Positions 44,560-57,443 of a stretch of DNA of 64,000 nucleotides are shown piece after piece. Origin of the DNA: Leucaena leucocephala. Its lineage: Eukaryota; Streptophyta; Magnoliopsida; Fabales; Fabaceae. Numbering within the stretch: the stretch's first letter is position 1; each line of letters opens with the position of its first letter. The stretch lies in the NCBI GenBank assembly GCA_037074615.1, contig CM073562.1, positions 18,027,001 through 18,091,000 on the forward strand. Direction: 5' to 3'. The notes below the pieces were generated by a model. It was not told the DNA's origin and did no database searches. It saw only the letters and a program-made list of their open reading frames with translations. A program made the translations under genes and the position numbers.

Positions 44560-47500
44560 TTACATAATGGAATATGCTCGGATCACCTCAACAATAGGTG
44601 CTCGGCATAAAGGGCATTTCCCTCCACCACGAACTAATTCATTGGCACATTTTGAACAAGTGCACATGTGTCCACATCTGCAGTATATTTCCAACTTAAA
44701 TGTAGCCAGGAAAAGGATAAACACAACAGAAAATTAGTATATAACGAACGCATCATGCATACAATACCTGTACAAGAGCGAATCAATATGGCTATCACAA
44801 CAAACACAACAAGTTCCTTTTTTCACATGGCCCCATTTAGACCCATCCTCAGATGTCTCCACCCCGGTTCCTGCAAGGTAGAATCAATATCACATCAACA
44901 ACTCAAGATAAAGATTAAACAAGATTAAATATCTGTTAAATGAAATGCAACCAATATAACTTCATTTTCTATCAAGAAAATAGGTTCTTTCCTCCAAAAC
45001 ACAAGATCCACAACCAAAAGAGGGGGGGAGGGGGGGATAATTAAATAGGGCCAAAGAATTATACCACTTTCCCCCGCTGAACGATTCAGTGCTGCAGACA
45101 CTTCCTGTCTGACAGAGCGCTGTAACTCCAGTTGCATATCCATACAAGCCTCCAACATCCTCTGCATGTGATTCATGCCTTGCTGAAGTCTTGCCATATC
45201 TGATCTCAAATCGTTGATTATCTCCCATTCCTGCCCCCCAAAACCAATCAGTATCAATATCCAAAACCTTGCTTGAGCAACGAATTTTAATCCAATGATG
45301 GCATTTAAAAGTACAGACGAAATTTATAATATTTTAATCAACACAGGGAATAGGATTAAGAGCCTAGAATGATTATCTACCAAAATAAAAAAGCGCCTAG
45401 GTTAATATCCTAACCAACTCCTAATTGCTATCTTGTCCCAAAAAATACCTCACCAGTAACTACCAACGATTTCAAATAAAAAGAAAAGTAATCTATTTTC
45501 ATTTTCCACAGACATTCAAGAGAAAACAAATTTCAGTGGATATACAGTGATCTTGTAAAAGCTAAGTTGAAGAAAGAAAGGGGAAAACACGGCCAATGTA
45601 AGCAGACTCACCATTTCAGATCGATGCATGCTATGGCGAGACCATCCAGTCCGATGCAAGTCCTGGTGCCAAAGTGGTTGAGGGGGAGGAACTGGTGGAG
45701 ATGGCAACACAAGAGAAGGGCCATTAATGGCGACATGTTGAATCCCACTACGTTCATCTGCCTGTTGTTCAGGATCCCTATCAGGTGAGGCAGGAGTTGG
45801 TGTTGGCAAGTTTCTATGCAAATCCCAGTCAATAGGTGCACGATTTTGCCTTTCCACGTATGACTGGATTAATTGGTCCAGACTTTCCCGGAAACCACTG
45901 CGAAGAAGATTAGAAACACTTCTCCTGAAAAAAGTAAAAATGCATCAACTATAACACCGCAGCCGTCAGGAAACACAAGCTAGTAGATCAAATATCGGAC
46001 TGAGGTTTGAATGACTGTTTATCTAACGCCTTCTGTGAAACAAAAGAAAGACTTACCTGCTCAAAAGTTCTCTAAGCTCCATGCTATATACATTATCATC
46101 ATCAGGCGGATGAAATCTATTGAATCTCCTAAAAGGAACACCACGTCGATTCCTTGGAGGACCAGAAGGTTCTTCAGACCAATTACCAGCAGCTTCTCTT
46201 GAATTATCCTCACGCCAAATTTCCCGAGCACCTTGTGTATGAGCATCTTCCCCTTCTACATTCATCGGAGAATCCTGATGCCAATCACTAATAGCACTTC
46301 CGTCTCTTAACTGATTCAATGGACCATAAGCTCTCCGTTGCCAATTTCCACGACCATCTTCAGTAACTTGTTCCTGCCAATTCCCTCCTTGATTACTAGT
46401 TTCTTGCCAACTAATATTCTCACTAGTGCTACTTTCAAAAGTTCTTGTTTGATCAGCCAACTGCTGCACGTCAGTTTCCATGCTCCTAATCGGCCCTTGT
46501 TCATAACTTTCATGCTGAGCATCTATCGAAATGTTTTCTTGGTTCACATCACTTCTAGTTTCACTGGCATTACTATTAGATGTGGCATCAGAATTGCTGC
46601 TAGCTTGACCACGAACAATATTTTCTAATCTTGAGCGAAACCCTTCTCTGAATTGTCAAAGAAAGAGCATAAACTAAGAATCATAACAGATGCAACTTGT
46701 GCCTTAAAAATAATCTTCAAGGTTATTCCCTTTTCTTTTTGTATGAAAAAATTTACCATAGATAGGTACCAACCACTAAAATGTTGAAAAAGAAACTTCT
46801 TGATATATTCAGAATGGCACCAAATTGAATTGAACTTAAACCTTAAAAAGGAAAAAGAAACACACCAAGTGGGCACAGTAGGTATATATCTCACGTCTTG
46901 TTGAATTGCAAAACATGAATATGCAGATCCCACTGTTTATTGAGGAAACTTATGCGCATGAACCTAAGTACTATTGCATATAAGTAAAGGCTTAATGGAT
47001 CAGGGCAAATAGAAATCACATAGAAATGCTGTCATAATTACTCTCGGAATTATGGATGGAAAGGTATCTACAAAAATGTTATTGAGCTGATACTTGATAA
47101 GAATCAAAAGAAGTCAAGTCACAAACTCAAATGATAGAACCTCAGGCAAATTTTCAACTTTCTGAAATAAAATCTGTGTCTCTGAGCACCAAACAGAGGA
47201 AACCTAAATTGGCAAAAAAAAAAAAAAATGATGCCAGATTCTGAAAAGAAAAGGAAGAAGAAATTAAATCCTAATCTTAAAAAGGAAATAATGTCTTCAA
47301 GTCTTGAATGCACACCTTAAACCAGAGACTGTGTGACGTTGCCTTAACTGAATTAATTCATTTGCAGCCACAGAAGGAGGCCTCTCATCTTCTATAGTTC
47401 TTTCATTTCGGAGGAATCTACCTCTGAGTAATGACTGGAAAGGTATTTATGTATGAATAGTCAAGTTCCAACAGGCAGAAGCAGAAGTTTGAGATTATAT

Positions 47501-49458
47501 AACTCAAAAAAATAAAATAAAAAAAGCGCTAAGCCTATCATTTCATTGCAGTCACATTATATAATACGCTTGCAGAGAAATTAATGAAAAAAATCAACAA
47601 AATATCAGAATGACAACAAAAATAGTAATTACGTTTCCCGTGATGAGGAAAGTAGATCTACACTCTATGCGACATTCTAAGAATCAAAAGAATTAATAAA
47701 GTAAAAAGAAATTATCAGAACGATAATTTGAGTAGATGCGAACTTCAGAATATATGCAGAAATATATTATAGAAACCCACACATGATGCTATAATCTCGG
47801 TCAAGTTTAAGAAGCTGAAAGCAATTAAGAATCAGCCACTCCAGGCAATTGATCTTTAAAGATCAACGTAATATTTTACACCTTAACATCCTTAAAGAAG
47901 TTATGCATACTGATTTCCAACCCAGTATAGTTACATGGCCAATTGGCCCTTTCCGATTTATATAAGGTCAATTGATACAGAGGGAAGGAGCCCTGATCCA
48001 TATTCTATCATATTTTTTCATCATCCTTGGTAAATAATAGAACCAATAACAATTTTTAACTATATCAAGGGGGCCAGCAAGGAAAATATTCAGACCAGAT
48101 ATATCAGAAGCAAAAGCAAACATCAGCATATTCGGTATCAAGAAAATCGCTGCATATTTCAAAACGGTTTCATAAATGGCCATCTGAAAAGAAATGCCTA
48201 TTGCAAGAGGTCCATACTATATTTTTAATCTTCCTTCTCATGGTTCCAACCATGCAAAGATATTACAAAGAAGTTAATTTCAACGCTAAAAAATACAACT
48301 GACCTGAATGCGATTACGATGAGCAAAATCTGAAACAGCGCGGTGTTCCAACAAGCCCTGCAGCTCTCTTTGTCTTTCCCTTTCAACCCTCACAAGCAAA
48401 TCAACCAGAGCTTGTCTTCCACGCAACCTCAATAAATCTCTGCGTACATGCTCTGGCTGGCCCTCATCATGATCAGTTAACAATCCATCACGGGTTCTCT
48501 CAACTCGAGAACCACTTTCAGTGACTTGACTATCCCTCCGGCTCCCACGAGAACCTCGCTGCTGACTTGTCATTTGCACCCACTCCCTGACAATTCTTAC
48601 TCTTTCACGCTCTGTTTCACCAAGCCACTCTGCTCTGCGATTATTGTTTCTCTGACTTGCACTAGACGAATGATCGCTGATGCCACTTTCCATCCATCCC
48701 CGCACAATCTGTCGAACTCTCTCCCTCTCAACTTCAACAAGATCAGGAGATTGCTCCCTGCTAGACCCATTACGATCACCATTTTCATGCTGTGATTGAA
48801 TCTGATCATTTGACCAGGTCCCATAATCATTTTCACTTTCACTTGCATCCACCAAACTCCCCTGGTTCTCACTTCCCCGGCTATCCGACATGGTACTTGA
48901 TCCATTGGCATTAGAGTCGGCAACCCTTTGTTGACGCAACCTTTCCCTCATTCTTCCCCGCGCCCGATTAAGTAAGTGTTCATCCTCCAATTCACGCCAC
49001 ATCTGAAGAATTGCAGAAGCCTGAGTGCTGGGCCTCTCTACAGCCCCCTCCTGGCCAGAAGTTGGAGTCTGTGATCCCCTCAAGAAAGAGGAGTCCAACA
49101 TCGAGACTGTGTGTAGTCCCGCAAGTGCCATCAACTCAGACTCCCGATTCCTCCTCTCAATTGTGATTATCATCTCTTGGGCCTGGTGGGCAGCCCATCT
49201 GCTCAAAATCCGTGAGTGGCGGCGGCGTGCGGCTGATGACTCTGCTAAATCATCCCCCTCAAGATCAGATCTTCTTCTCCTCCTAACTAGCTGATCACCC
49301 TCATCATCCTCACCATCCTGAGTTCGGGCAGAACTACACGAAGCAAAGGACATGCAATCGTCCAAGTGGCCCCGCATAAAGTCCTCCAGCCCACGTTCAA
49401 ACTCAGTATGGGCATCGGTGGAGTCAGGCTTCTGTTGTAGCGGTTGAAAATCTGTCAT
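44560..49458 (-). CDS. Large RING-finger protein (C-terminal C3HC4), putative E3 ubiquitin ligase
   Basis: Seven coding exons: 48304-49458, 47316-47434, 46057-46647, 45612-45924, 45065-45230, 44768-44870, 44560-44677; total 2565 bases, 854 residues, phases consistent. The N-terminal part (MTDFQPLQQKPDSTDAHTEF) has basic RRRRRSDLEGDDLAESSAARRR and long Arg/Glu-rich helical stretches. The middle exon has several Trp-Gln-Glu (NWQE, NWSEE) imperfect repeats. A predicted coiled coil (DMARLQQGMNHMQRMLEACM) precedes the RING: CCVC, CGHMCTCSKC, CPLC. I recognise it as a conserved plant family of long RING proteins (the Arabidopsis At5g04460 kind, from memory); targets are unknown to me. A leader intron is likely at 49561-49938 (acceptor ttatattttag, donor ag|gtacgt). 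Upstream ATGs were not used because the open frame before 49458 has none. Confidence 0.92.
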
Positions 49459-49939
49459 CTCCACCCAAATATGCACCCTCACCACTACCCTCAAAACCCA
49501 ATTGATATCCCTCTATCGATCCACCGTTACAAATACACCTTAAACCACCATTTCAGAAGCCTAAAATATAACAAAGAAAAACAAAAAGAAGGGGGCAACT
49601 AAACCACCATTTCAATCTCTCGGAAACCGAAAAGGAAAAGAAAGAAGAAGAAGAAAAAGGGGAACCACAATCTGAGCGTCCAACTCATGGGAAAGTGGGG
49701 GGAAAACAAAAGGGTTGGCTCAATTAAATTAAAATTCAAAGTCGCACACATACCCGCACCTGACAAGATACACTAGTCAGAATCGACAAAAAAAAACTAA
49801 ATTGAGGCAGATAAAGAACGATACGAAGATGAGGCAGTGAATTAAAAAGGAATTGGGATGATCCAGAAGCGAAAGAGACAATGCCCAAATTAAGTGGCCA
49901 AGCTAGGGCAAAAGGGGGTGGCAAAGAAGAAGACGTACC

Positions 49940-52900
49940 TGATATGGGGGCAAAGCGAAAGAAACCCTATCGAGTTATGGTTTAGAATGGGGGAATGTGA
50001 AAATTGTGGAAGAGGCAAGAAGTAAGAAAGAGAGGAGACATCTGAGAAGCGAACGATGTGAGAATTTATACTGGACAAATGAGGAAGGGGGAGGAAGGGA
50101 GGATAGAGATTTTAGAATTAGAATATACTTTTGCAGAGGGAGAAGAGGCGGAGGAAGGGCATATGATTTCCAAACACGTAATGGGAGCAGCATTAAACTT
50201 ATTTCCTTGCTTTTAGCTCAACATTACTGTCTCGCCATATGTCACCAAAATATTTGGAGCCATTAGTAATCCCCTTTCCCTGCACCCGCTCATTTCTTTT
50301 GCGGGTAAAACCACCACCACCAATCGTTAATGTTTCTTTTTCATATTTTATACTGTGAATGAATGAATTATGCAAATTCTGTTTGTGCTCAATATGTTGT
50401 ACACATTTCTTTTGTTAATCAGTACAGTTAATTACTTCCAACTTTTAACTAATGATTCACTCCTGCCTCCCCCATCCTTCTTGTCCCGTGTCCCCGCCCA
50501 TATTTTAAAGTAGGCTATTATATTTTTGGCCTCAGCAAATTATATAGGTTCTTTTTTTTTTAATTATTTGATTGGAGTGTCTGTTTTTTAGTTTCAAGTC
50601 TCTCGTTTTAATGAACCTAATATATTTCTAAAAAAATTATAACAAAAAAAAATCTCTCTCTTTAATAAATATAAAAATCGATATTAGGGATGATGATGGT
50701 GAAGATGTTAATTATTGAGAGAATAATGGAATAAGAGAGTAATGAGAGTTGAAACTTGGTCAAGCTTGAGTACAGAGCTGAAGTTTTTATTGTTTTGTAA
50801 AAGAGGGAGAAATAATAAAGTTGTGTTGTTGAATTAATGGGGTATGTAGCATGTAGGGTGGGGAAGAAGCAATTAAAAGCTGAGAAGTAGGGGGAGGAGG
50901 AGGGAAATCAGGGCCTTGTCTCACTCTCACTCTCCCTCTGCTTTCTCCAACGTTCCTCGTTTTTTGAATTCTCCAAGTACTGTTTCATTCTCCTTCCCCC
51001 AAAATCCACAACTAATATCTCATTCCCTTTCTTCCTAAATGACTTCATATGCTGCCGCCTCATAAATCATTTCATTCCTTTCATAAGTATGTGCTCCAGA
51101 TTACTCCAATGTAACTTCTTATTTGCTTCCAAAATATATAGGATGCCTCTCCTCCATTTTGCTCTCACCTTTCTCTTTTTCTACCTCATATTACTTGCAA
51201 ATTATTTTTTATTCTTCATCATATTTATTATGTTTTTATTTTTACTTCATATTATATTTATTTCTTCTTTTTTAAATAAAAACACGCCAGTTGTATTTAT
51301 CTTTGAACTCACTTCTGTTATATCTTTCATTCTATTCCTTTATATTCTGTATTCCAACCGTTCTTTATTATCCATGGGAACGCCCGGCCAGCCATGAATC
51401 TGTATAATTTATTCCTCACGTCCGGTTGCTTTGAGTTATAAACTACACAATCTTAAAATTTCTCGCAAAGTTTTTTCATACATTATGCGGGAATTAAGAA
51501 ATGAGGCAATGCTATTCTTTTTTTTATGAACTATACAGTTCTTCTTGGTTTTGAGTTCCTTCTTAGCCGAAATCAAATGTCATCTAACCAGCTCTCATGT
51601 CTTGTTTGTGTGCACACTCACTTTATCTATATATATGGTATACGATGATTGAATTTTGACTTATGCGCTCCAAATTAAACCCAAACCATAATTAGCTACT
51701 CCATAAAAGCAATATACCAACTTAGTTTATTTTTTATGCGAAAAATCATCCCCTATCTAGAGTCTTATAAGGTTCTGAGTAATATGAAATTAGGATTGGT
51801 CAGGACTTAAATAGGAGTAACTCCTTTGAGTAAATATGAATTGGTATACCAACTAACGTTTTCCCTACTTGGATATTCCTTTTTCTTGTCTAGTTTGTGT
51901 TGTTACGAGAAGTCGCCAAACTGTAAAACTGTATGATAAGACGTATAGCCCAGAGTAAGAATGTGCCTGTGTCTTCTCTGTATCATGCGTGGTTGAAATA
52001 AATCCAAATTGATGTACATCATCATTTTATAAACCAACTAGCTAGATATAATTCAAATGGCTACACATAATATCTACACGCGTGGGCCATTTGTATTGTA
52101 TGCATGCATGACTGAGTTTATTGGGCATATGCATGATGCATGTAAGGCCTGATTAGATAATCAAGCTAATATATTTGGTACATCATTACTTTTGATTGAA
52201 TTGGAGGGAGTAAAATGAATGAGATGAAACAGATTAAAGAATGGAAGTTAAAATATATACATATATATATATATATATATATTTTGGAAAGGGGTTAGGT
52301 AGAGATCAAGGATGGAGCAGGAAATATAGGGATGGGAGGGTGATTTGATTAATAATTATAAGTTTAGGTGGGTGAGGTAGGATGGCATTGACTAAACTTC
52401 TGACTGTTTCTGTCATGTAGGACCAAGCAACATCAGAATAACATCATATATATATATATATATATACTTGAATTAAATAAATCAATATATTTATGCATTC
52501 AAAATGGGCAGGCTAGGCAAAGGAATGTCCCTGTTGTACCCCCAGGCCACCCCGTGCGTCTATATCTCTGCTGTCCCAACAAATATATAAAGGACATGCG
52601 TGCGTGCGTAGTATGTATGATCTTGCTATAGGGTATAGCGTGGGGGGGCTACCTACGTTATATATGGTTGCTCATTTAATTTGACATTAATCCTCCTCCT
52701 TGATGAATATGCTAATTGCTTTTTAAGTTGGGCTCACCAATAAGAGCGGGGAAAACACGCTTGACTTTATTCGTACACTCATAGAGCATGCATGATGATG
52801 GAATTAACTTTGAATTGAAGTATGAATTGAATGATTAAGGACAAAGTTGGCACATATAGTAGTATACAGGTAAAGGAAATGAAGTCATATATATCCAATA

Positions 52901-55900
52901 AGTTGTGGTAATTAAGTAATAATAGAGGGAGAGTGATAGGGATGGGTGTAGAAGGGGCACATGATCGATGATAGGGGAATTAGGTAGAATGATGAGGACA
53001 CATGTATGGGAGAAATCGAAGGCCATTCATGTGAGGACAAACAAATATGTTTCTTAATTTAATTGATCCATGTTCCTTCCTAATTGTCTCCTTTCAATCA
53101 TCCAATGCCTTTGTCTGCCCTTTCCCCCTACAACCCCTTCCACTCTCTCCTCATCTCTCTATTCTTTCATTATATATATTTGATATTTTACTTCACTTAA
53201 TATTTTACCAATTACCTTATTCATTACTCTCTCATATTTCTTAAACTCAATGCTATATAAACTGTATGGGGACGGGCTTAGGCACAACCTTTTAAAACAT
53301 AAGAATGCAATTCAAGGTTAAGCGAAAGCATATGAATATATGGAAGGCATTATATTATTTCTCCTAATTTCCGAATTGAACATTATTGGTTTTTTTTTCA
53401 AAGTTTGATTGTACTTGAAAGAATATAGAACTCGATCGGGGTAAGATCAAATGGTAGATTGTGGTGGGGAGAACCCGTAATGTAGCATAAATGCGTGGGG
53501 ATGCATTCGTTCATATTGTATATTTGTGAACGTCTTCTTTCAATCATTGATAGGGTTTTCATTTTGCTGAAGTTGGGATATGGGGCATAAGCATCCTAAG
53601 TTATTGATAGGATCCTTGGAGCACTGAAAATAGAATAAAATTAAACTTATATATTTAGTTTTATATACTTACTGTACGTATTTATTTTCTTGGGACAATG
53701 TCTTCGCCCTTCACATGCACGGTCACCAACACATCTACCGCTTATTCTTCTGTCAGCAAAATTAATGTTGTTCCGAAGGAATAAGCTCTCAATTTCAATA
53801 CAAACCAATTGGGCCACAATTAAAATATTATAAAAAAAATCATAATCCATCCCCTGTATGTGTTGTTAAGATAACATGTTCTTTCTCTTATGTTCATAAC
53901 TACCTGAACTCCCAAGTTTAAATAGTATGGTTTTCATATTGACATTATTGATATTCCATTTCAAAAGATTATTTTCCGTCGCCATGTTATAGACGTTGGG
54001 TGCAACTCGAGCCTTGAGCTCCTTAGTTGAGCTTTGTAGAAAGGGGAATGAATGCACGTTCTCTTAAAATCTCATAATCCTGAATTTGGCTTAATTTAAC
54101 TTTAACAAAAGTCCCTCTCTCTCTCTCTCTCTCCCCCCCCCCCCCCATCATGAATCTACTGGTCAGTTGATAGATTGTCTAGTATCTTATGTTTCTGTTT
54201 CACCATGAGAGAGAAGCACCCAATCGCACCTTGCTCTTTTACTATTTACTCTCTGTCCCATTTTCAGCAACATGACATCGACCTCTCAATCAATCAAACA
54301 AGTATTCCCACACATTTCAATCTGCTTACCTCAACATACATCAAACAACTCAAGAGAACAAAGTTTTGGGAAACCAATTATATTCCACAACGAAATCAGA
54401 ATTACCACATAACGCCTCGTAAACCAATTCTCCAACAAGCATAACCCATATGGGTGCAAGTTTATTTTCCATCTTTCTCAAGAGAGCAAGAAAATTGTCA
54501 CCCATTTTGCATTCACTAATTAAGTTGCAGAGATAACTTGAATCAGAATTACCACATTACTGCTAATGTTATTTAGCTTTATTTCGTATGTTTTGATTTA
54601 TTAGTAACTTGCCTTTTAATTGCGGAGCGCATGAGCTATTGAAACAGATTCCGAATGGTTTGCGCTATGGTCCATGAAGGTAAATGGAATGATACAGGTT
54701 GTATTTCTTGCGCACTAAATGCTTAAATTTTATGGTCATGACCCATGCACCTTTTCCTCTCATTCCTCGGCCATTCCATTGCATCATTCAGGCTATGCAT
54801 ATGCAAAAGAATACTCGTGTTCCCCTCATTTGAACCTAGAAAAGACTCGAGCGTATTCAGGATAACACCTACAAATCTTCGGCAACTGAACCCATGAGTT
54901 CAATGTTGTTTGCGGCATTAAAATTCAGGCCGAAACCTTCGATGCCAAACTTTATTCCCCAATAACCTCCACAACTACACAAGGTTGCGGGAAGGTCTAT
55001 TATAAGAAACTCGTTCACCTGCTATAAAATATGTAGCAAACAGTCACCATCAAAGTTCTCATTCAGCTCAGCCACCAGTGAAAACCCTCAAGCTTGCCCC
55101 AGGATTTTAAACCAACAAATATGACAGTAGCACATAGAGCAAAGTTTCAAAAAACACTTAGTCTAACCTTATAAGAGAGCATTTCAATGCGACATCGACA
55201 ATCTGCTCTTCCACCAACATCGGCAAAACTGGATAAGCCTAATCGGAGAATTCAATCCATTCATATACTTGGCACACATTCCTCAGCCATAACTAAAAAA
55301 AATCTAACTATAGGTATCCACCATGTTGAGCCTCAAGAAACAAAAAGAAAATCCAAAATCTGATTGCTCACACCGCATAACAAATTCAAATCCAAAACTG
55401 AATGATCTTAGCTAGGTTTCCAAAACAAAAGGCAACGGGTTAGGTTCTTAGTGTGAAAGCCTAGATTCCCAAGCACACCAAGTGACGCTCGAGTGTTTTC
55501 TCCCCATTTAGATCATTCGTGGAGCACAACTTTTAGCGAAAGAAAAGTGCCCCAATCTATTTAAAACACACCTACGTCCCCAGACTTAGATGCTAGTAGT
55601 AGTTCTGATCGGCAAAAAAACCACGACCTATACGTGGGATCAAATTAACAATATATGAAATTTCAAGTTTTAAACAGGTATTATCTTGTTAGAAAAACAA
55701 GCACTATTGTAAAATATATTCACACAAGATTAAATTTAATCTTTGTAAAATAAAAGTTTTTCAATTGTTTTGCCTTCCATTCGAGTCTTCTTTCTTGTGA
55801 CACAAAATTTCACGTAATAGACAAAATTTTCAGGTTTTTTATGTATGAAACAGATCCAAGTGAGGGGAGATTGTCACGTTCTTTATATTACGGGAGAGAC

Positions 55901-57443
55901 CCGTCTATGATGTCGGCTGAAAATATTCCTAATCTTATACTACTTAAATCACATAAAATTCAGTATGATGTGTGGGAAAAATAATAAGAAACAGTCGCAT
56001 GTGCATCGAAACATAGCTTGATGGCTATTTCATCTTTTTTTTTTCATAACATACCTCTAATGCAACTTATCTAGTGCGTAATAATTTAATTTATTTTGTG
56101 GATGAGGTAGAAATTTGGTAATTGAATTGAATGGATGACCAAAATTAATTATTCGAACACTTTAATTACTTTATTCTGTAATATCCTTATTTGGAAATAC
56201 GTCATTTAGATTAAACGTAGAGATACAACACGGAAATAACGCACGAGGCATTTAAATTTCATAAAAAACTACATTAACTCGGGAAGAATACTGTTTTTTT
56301 TTTTATAGATTTAATATTTATTTTTGATATTGATATTTGCTAATGTATATTTTAGTTCGTTTTAAACTTTTCAATTTTAAAAAAAGTTTAAATATATAAA
56401 AATCATGAATTTTGGATCAGCATAATTTTTTTAATCTTTAAAATTTAAAATTAAAGACTATAATATTTTATATTTTTATTAACAAGCTAATGCCATTAAA
56501 AAATACCATGTCATTTAAAAACTAATATTTAAAAATTTATATTTTAAATATTTTTAAGTATTTTATATTTTAAGTTATTTATTTTAAATATTTAAAAATT
56601 AATTATGTGTCAGGTGTTAAATTTTATTTTTAAATCTAGTGCTATATAATAAAAAATATAAAAAATATAATATAATAAAAAATTGTTAACTTTAATAATA
56701 GATGTTTGATAATTAAAATATAAAATATCATATTTTTAATTTAAATTTTTAAATGTTAAAGATATTATATGCAACTATTCTAAAGTTTAAAATATTTTAT
56801 ATATTTTAGCTTTAAAAAATTAACAGATATACAACATGTTAAAAAATTTGGCTGAGATGATAAATAATTTTATATAAAAAGAGAAGAATATAAATTTAAA
56901 TTTTAAAAAATATAGATATTGGAGAATTGAAAACTACAGGAATTCCACGAAGTATTATTTTTCTCGTATTTACATTTTAGTTTTATTCCGAAGTTATATG
57001 TCTGAATGTCTGATATTTCGCGGGAAAAAAAAATTGAAGTGGGAGTTAGTTTTAACGGGGTTCCAGCAACGGAGTTGATGCGCGAACGTCTTGCAAGAGC
57101 GGTAACAGTAATTAAGTACAACAGATGCGGTAATCACGCTCAGGCCAACACGACCGCCAGGTCAGAGACACACAAACGCAGACTTGGATATGTAACTCTC
57201 CCTTCTTCCTCTTCTCTCCCTCCCTTCCCCCTCTGCACACACCCCCTGCTCTCAACTCTTATCAAGCCCACCCACTCGTTTCGGTATTCTCCTTCCCATC
57301 TTCGCCATTCTTTCTCTTTGGATTCCCTGTAAAAATTTTGAATTTCTGCGAATGGTCTGAAGCTGTTCCCCCTCTAATGTTCGTTTATTCATGTTTTGGT
57401 TCTTCTCTCTCTTCAGAAGGAAGGAAAACGAGATTGAAGAATA
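49940..57443. other. Gene desert with microsatellites
   Basis: The first 250 bases are the leader/promoter of the minus-strand RING gene. After that I see no gene in over 7 kb; open stretches at 51089-51397, 52835-53026, 54175-54444 and others lack domains. I looked for precursors of the common plant microRNAs (156, 160, 164, 166, 167, 169, 172, 319, 390, 395, 398) by their mature sequence and found none. TA repeats at 52258-52281 and 52446-52466; a CT run followed by C run at 54113-54146. At 55857-55875, aagtgaggggagattgtcac resembles a copia polypurine tract plus LTR start, so decayed retroelement DNA is likely around 55400-56000. The last 250 bases are CT-rich leader of the KH gene. Confidence 0.45.
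54113..54146. repeat. (CT)n plus poly-C tract
   Basis: About nine CT units run directly into fourteen or so C bases. Confidence 0.9.

Noticed and set aside
51089..51397. Hydrophobic 102-codon frame that could be a small membrane protein
   Set aside because: T-rich DNA always encodes Phe/Leu/Ile; no conserved motif or gene structure.
49940..57443. Possible microRNA precursor in the gene desert (for example ggggcacatgatcgatgat near 52955)
   Set aside because: Does not match any mature plant microRNA I know and no clear matching star arm is nearby.
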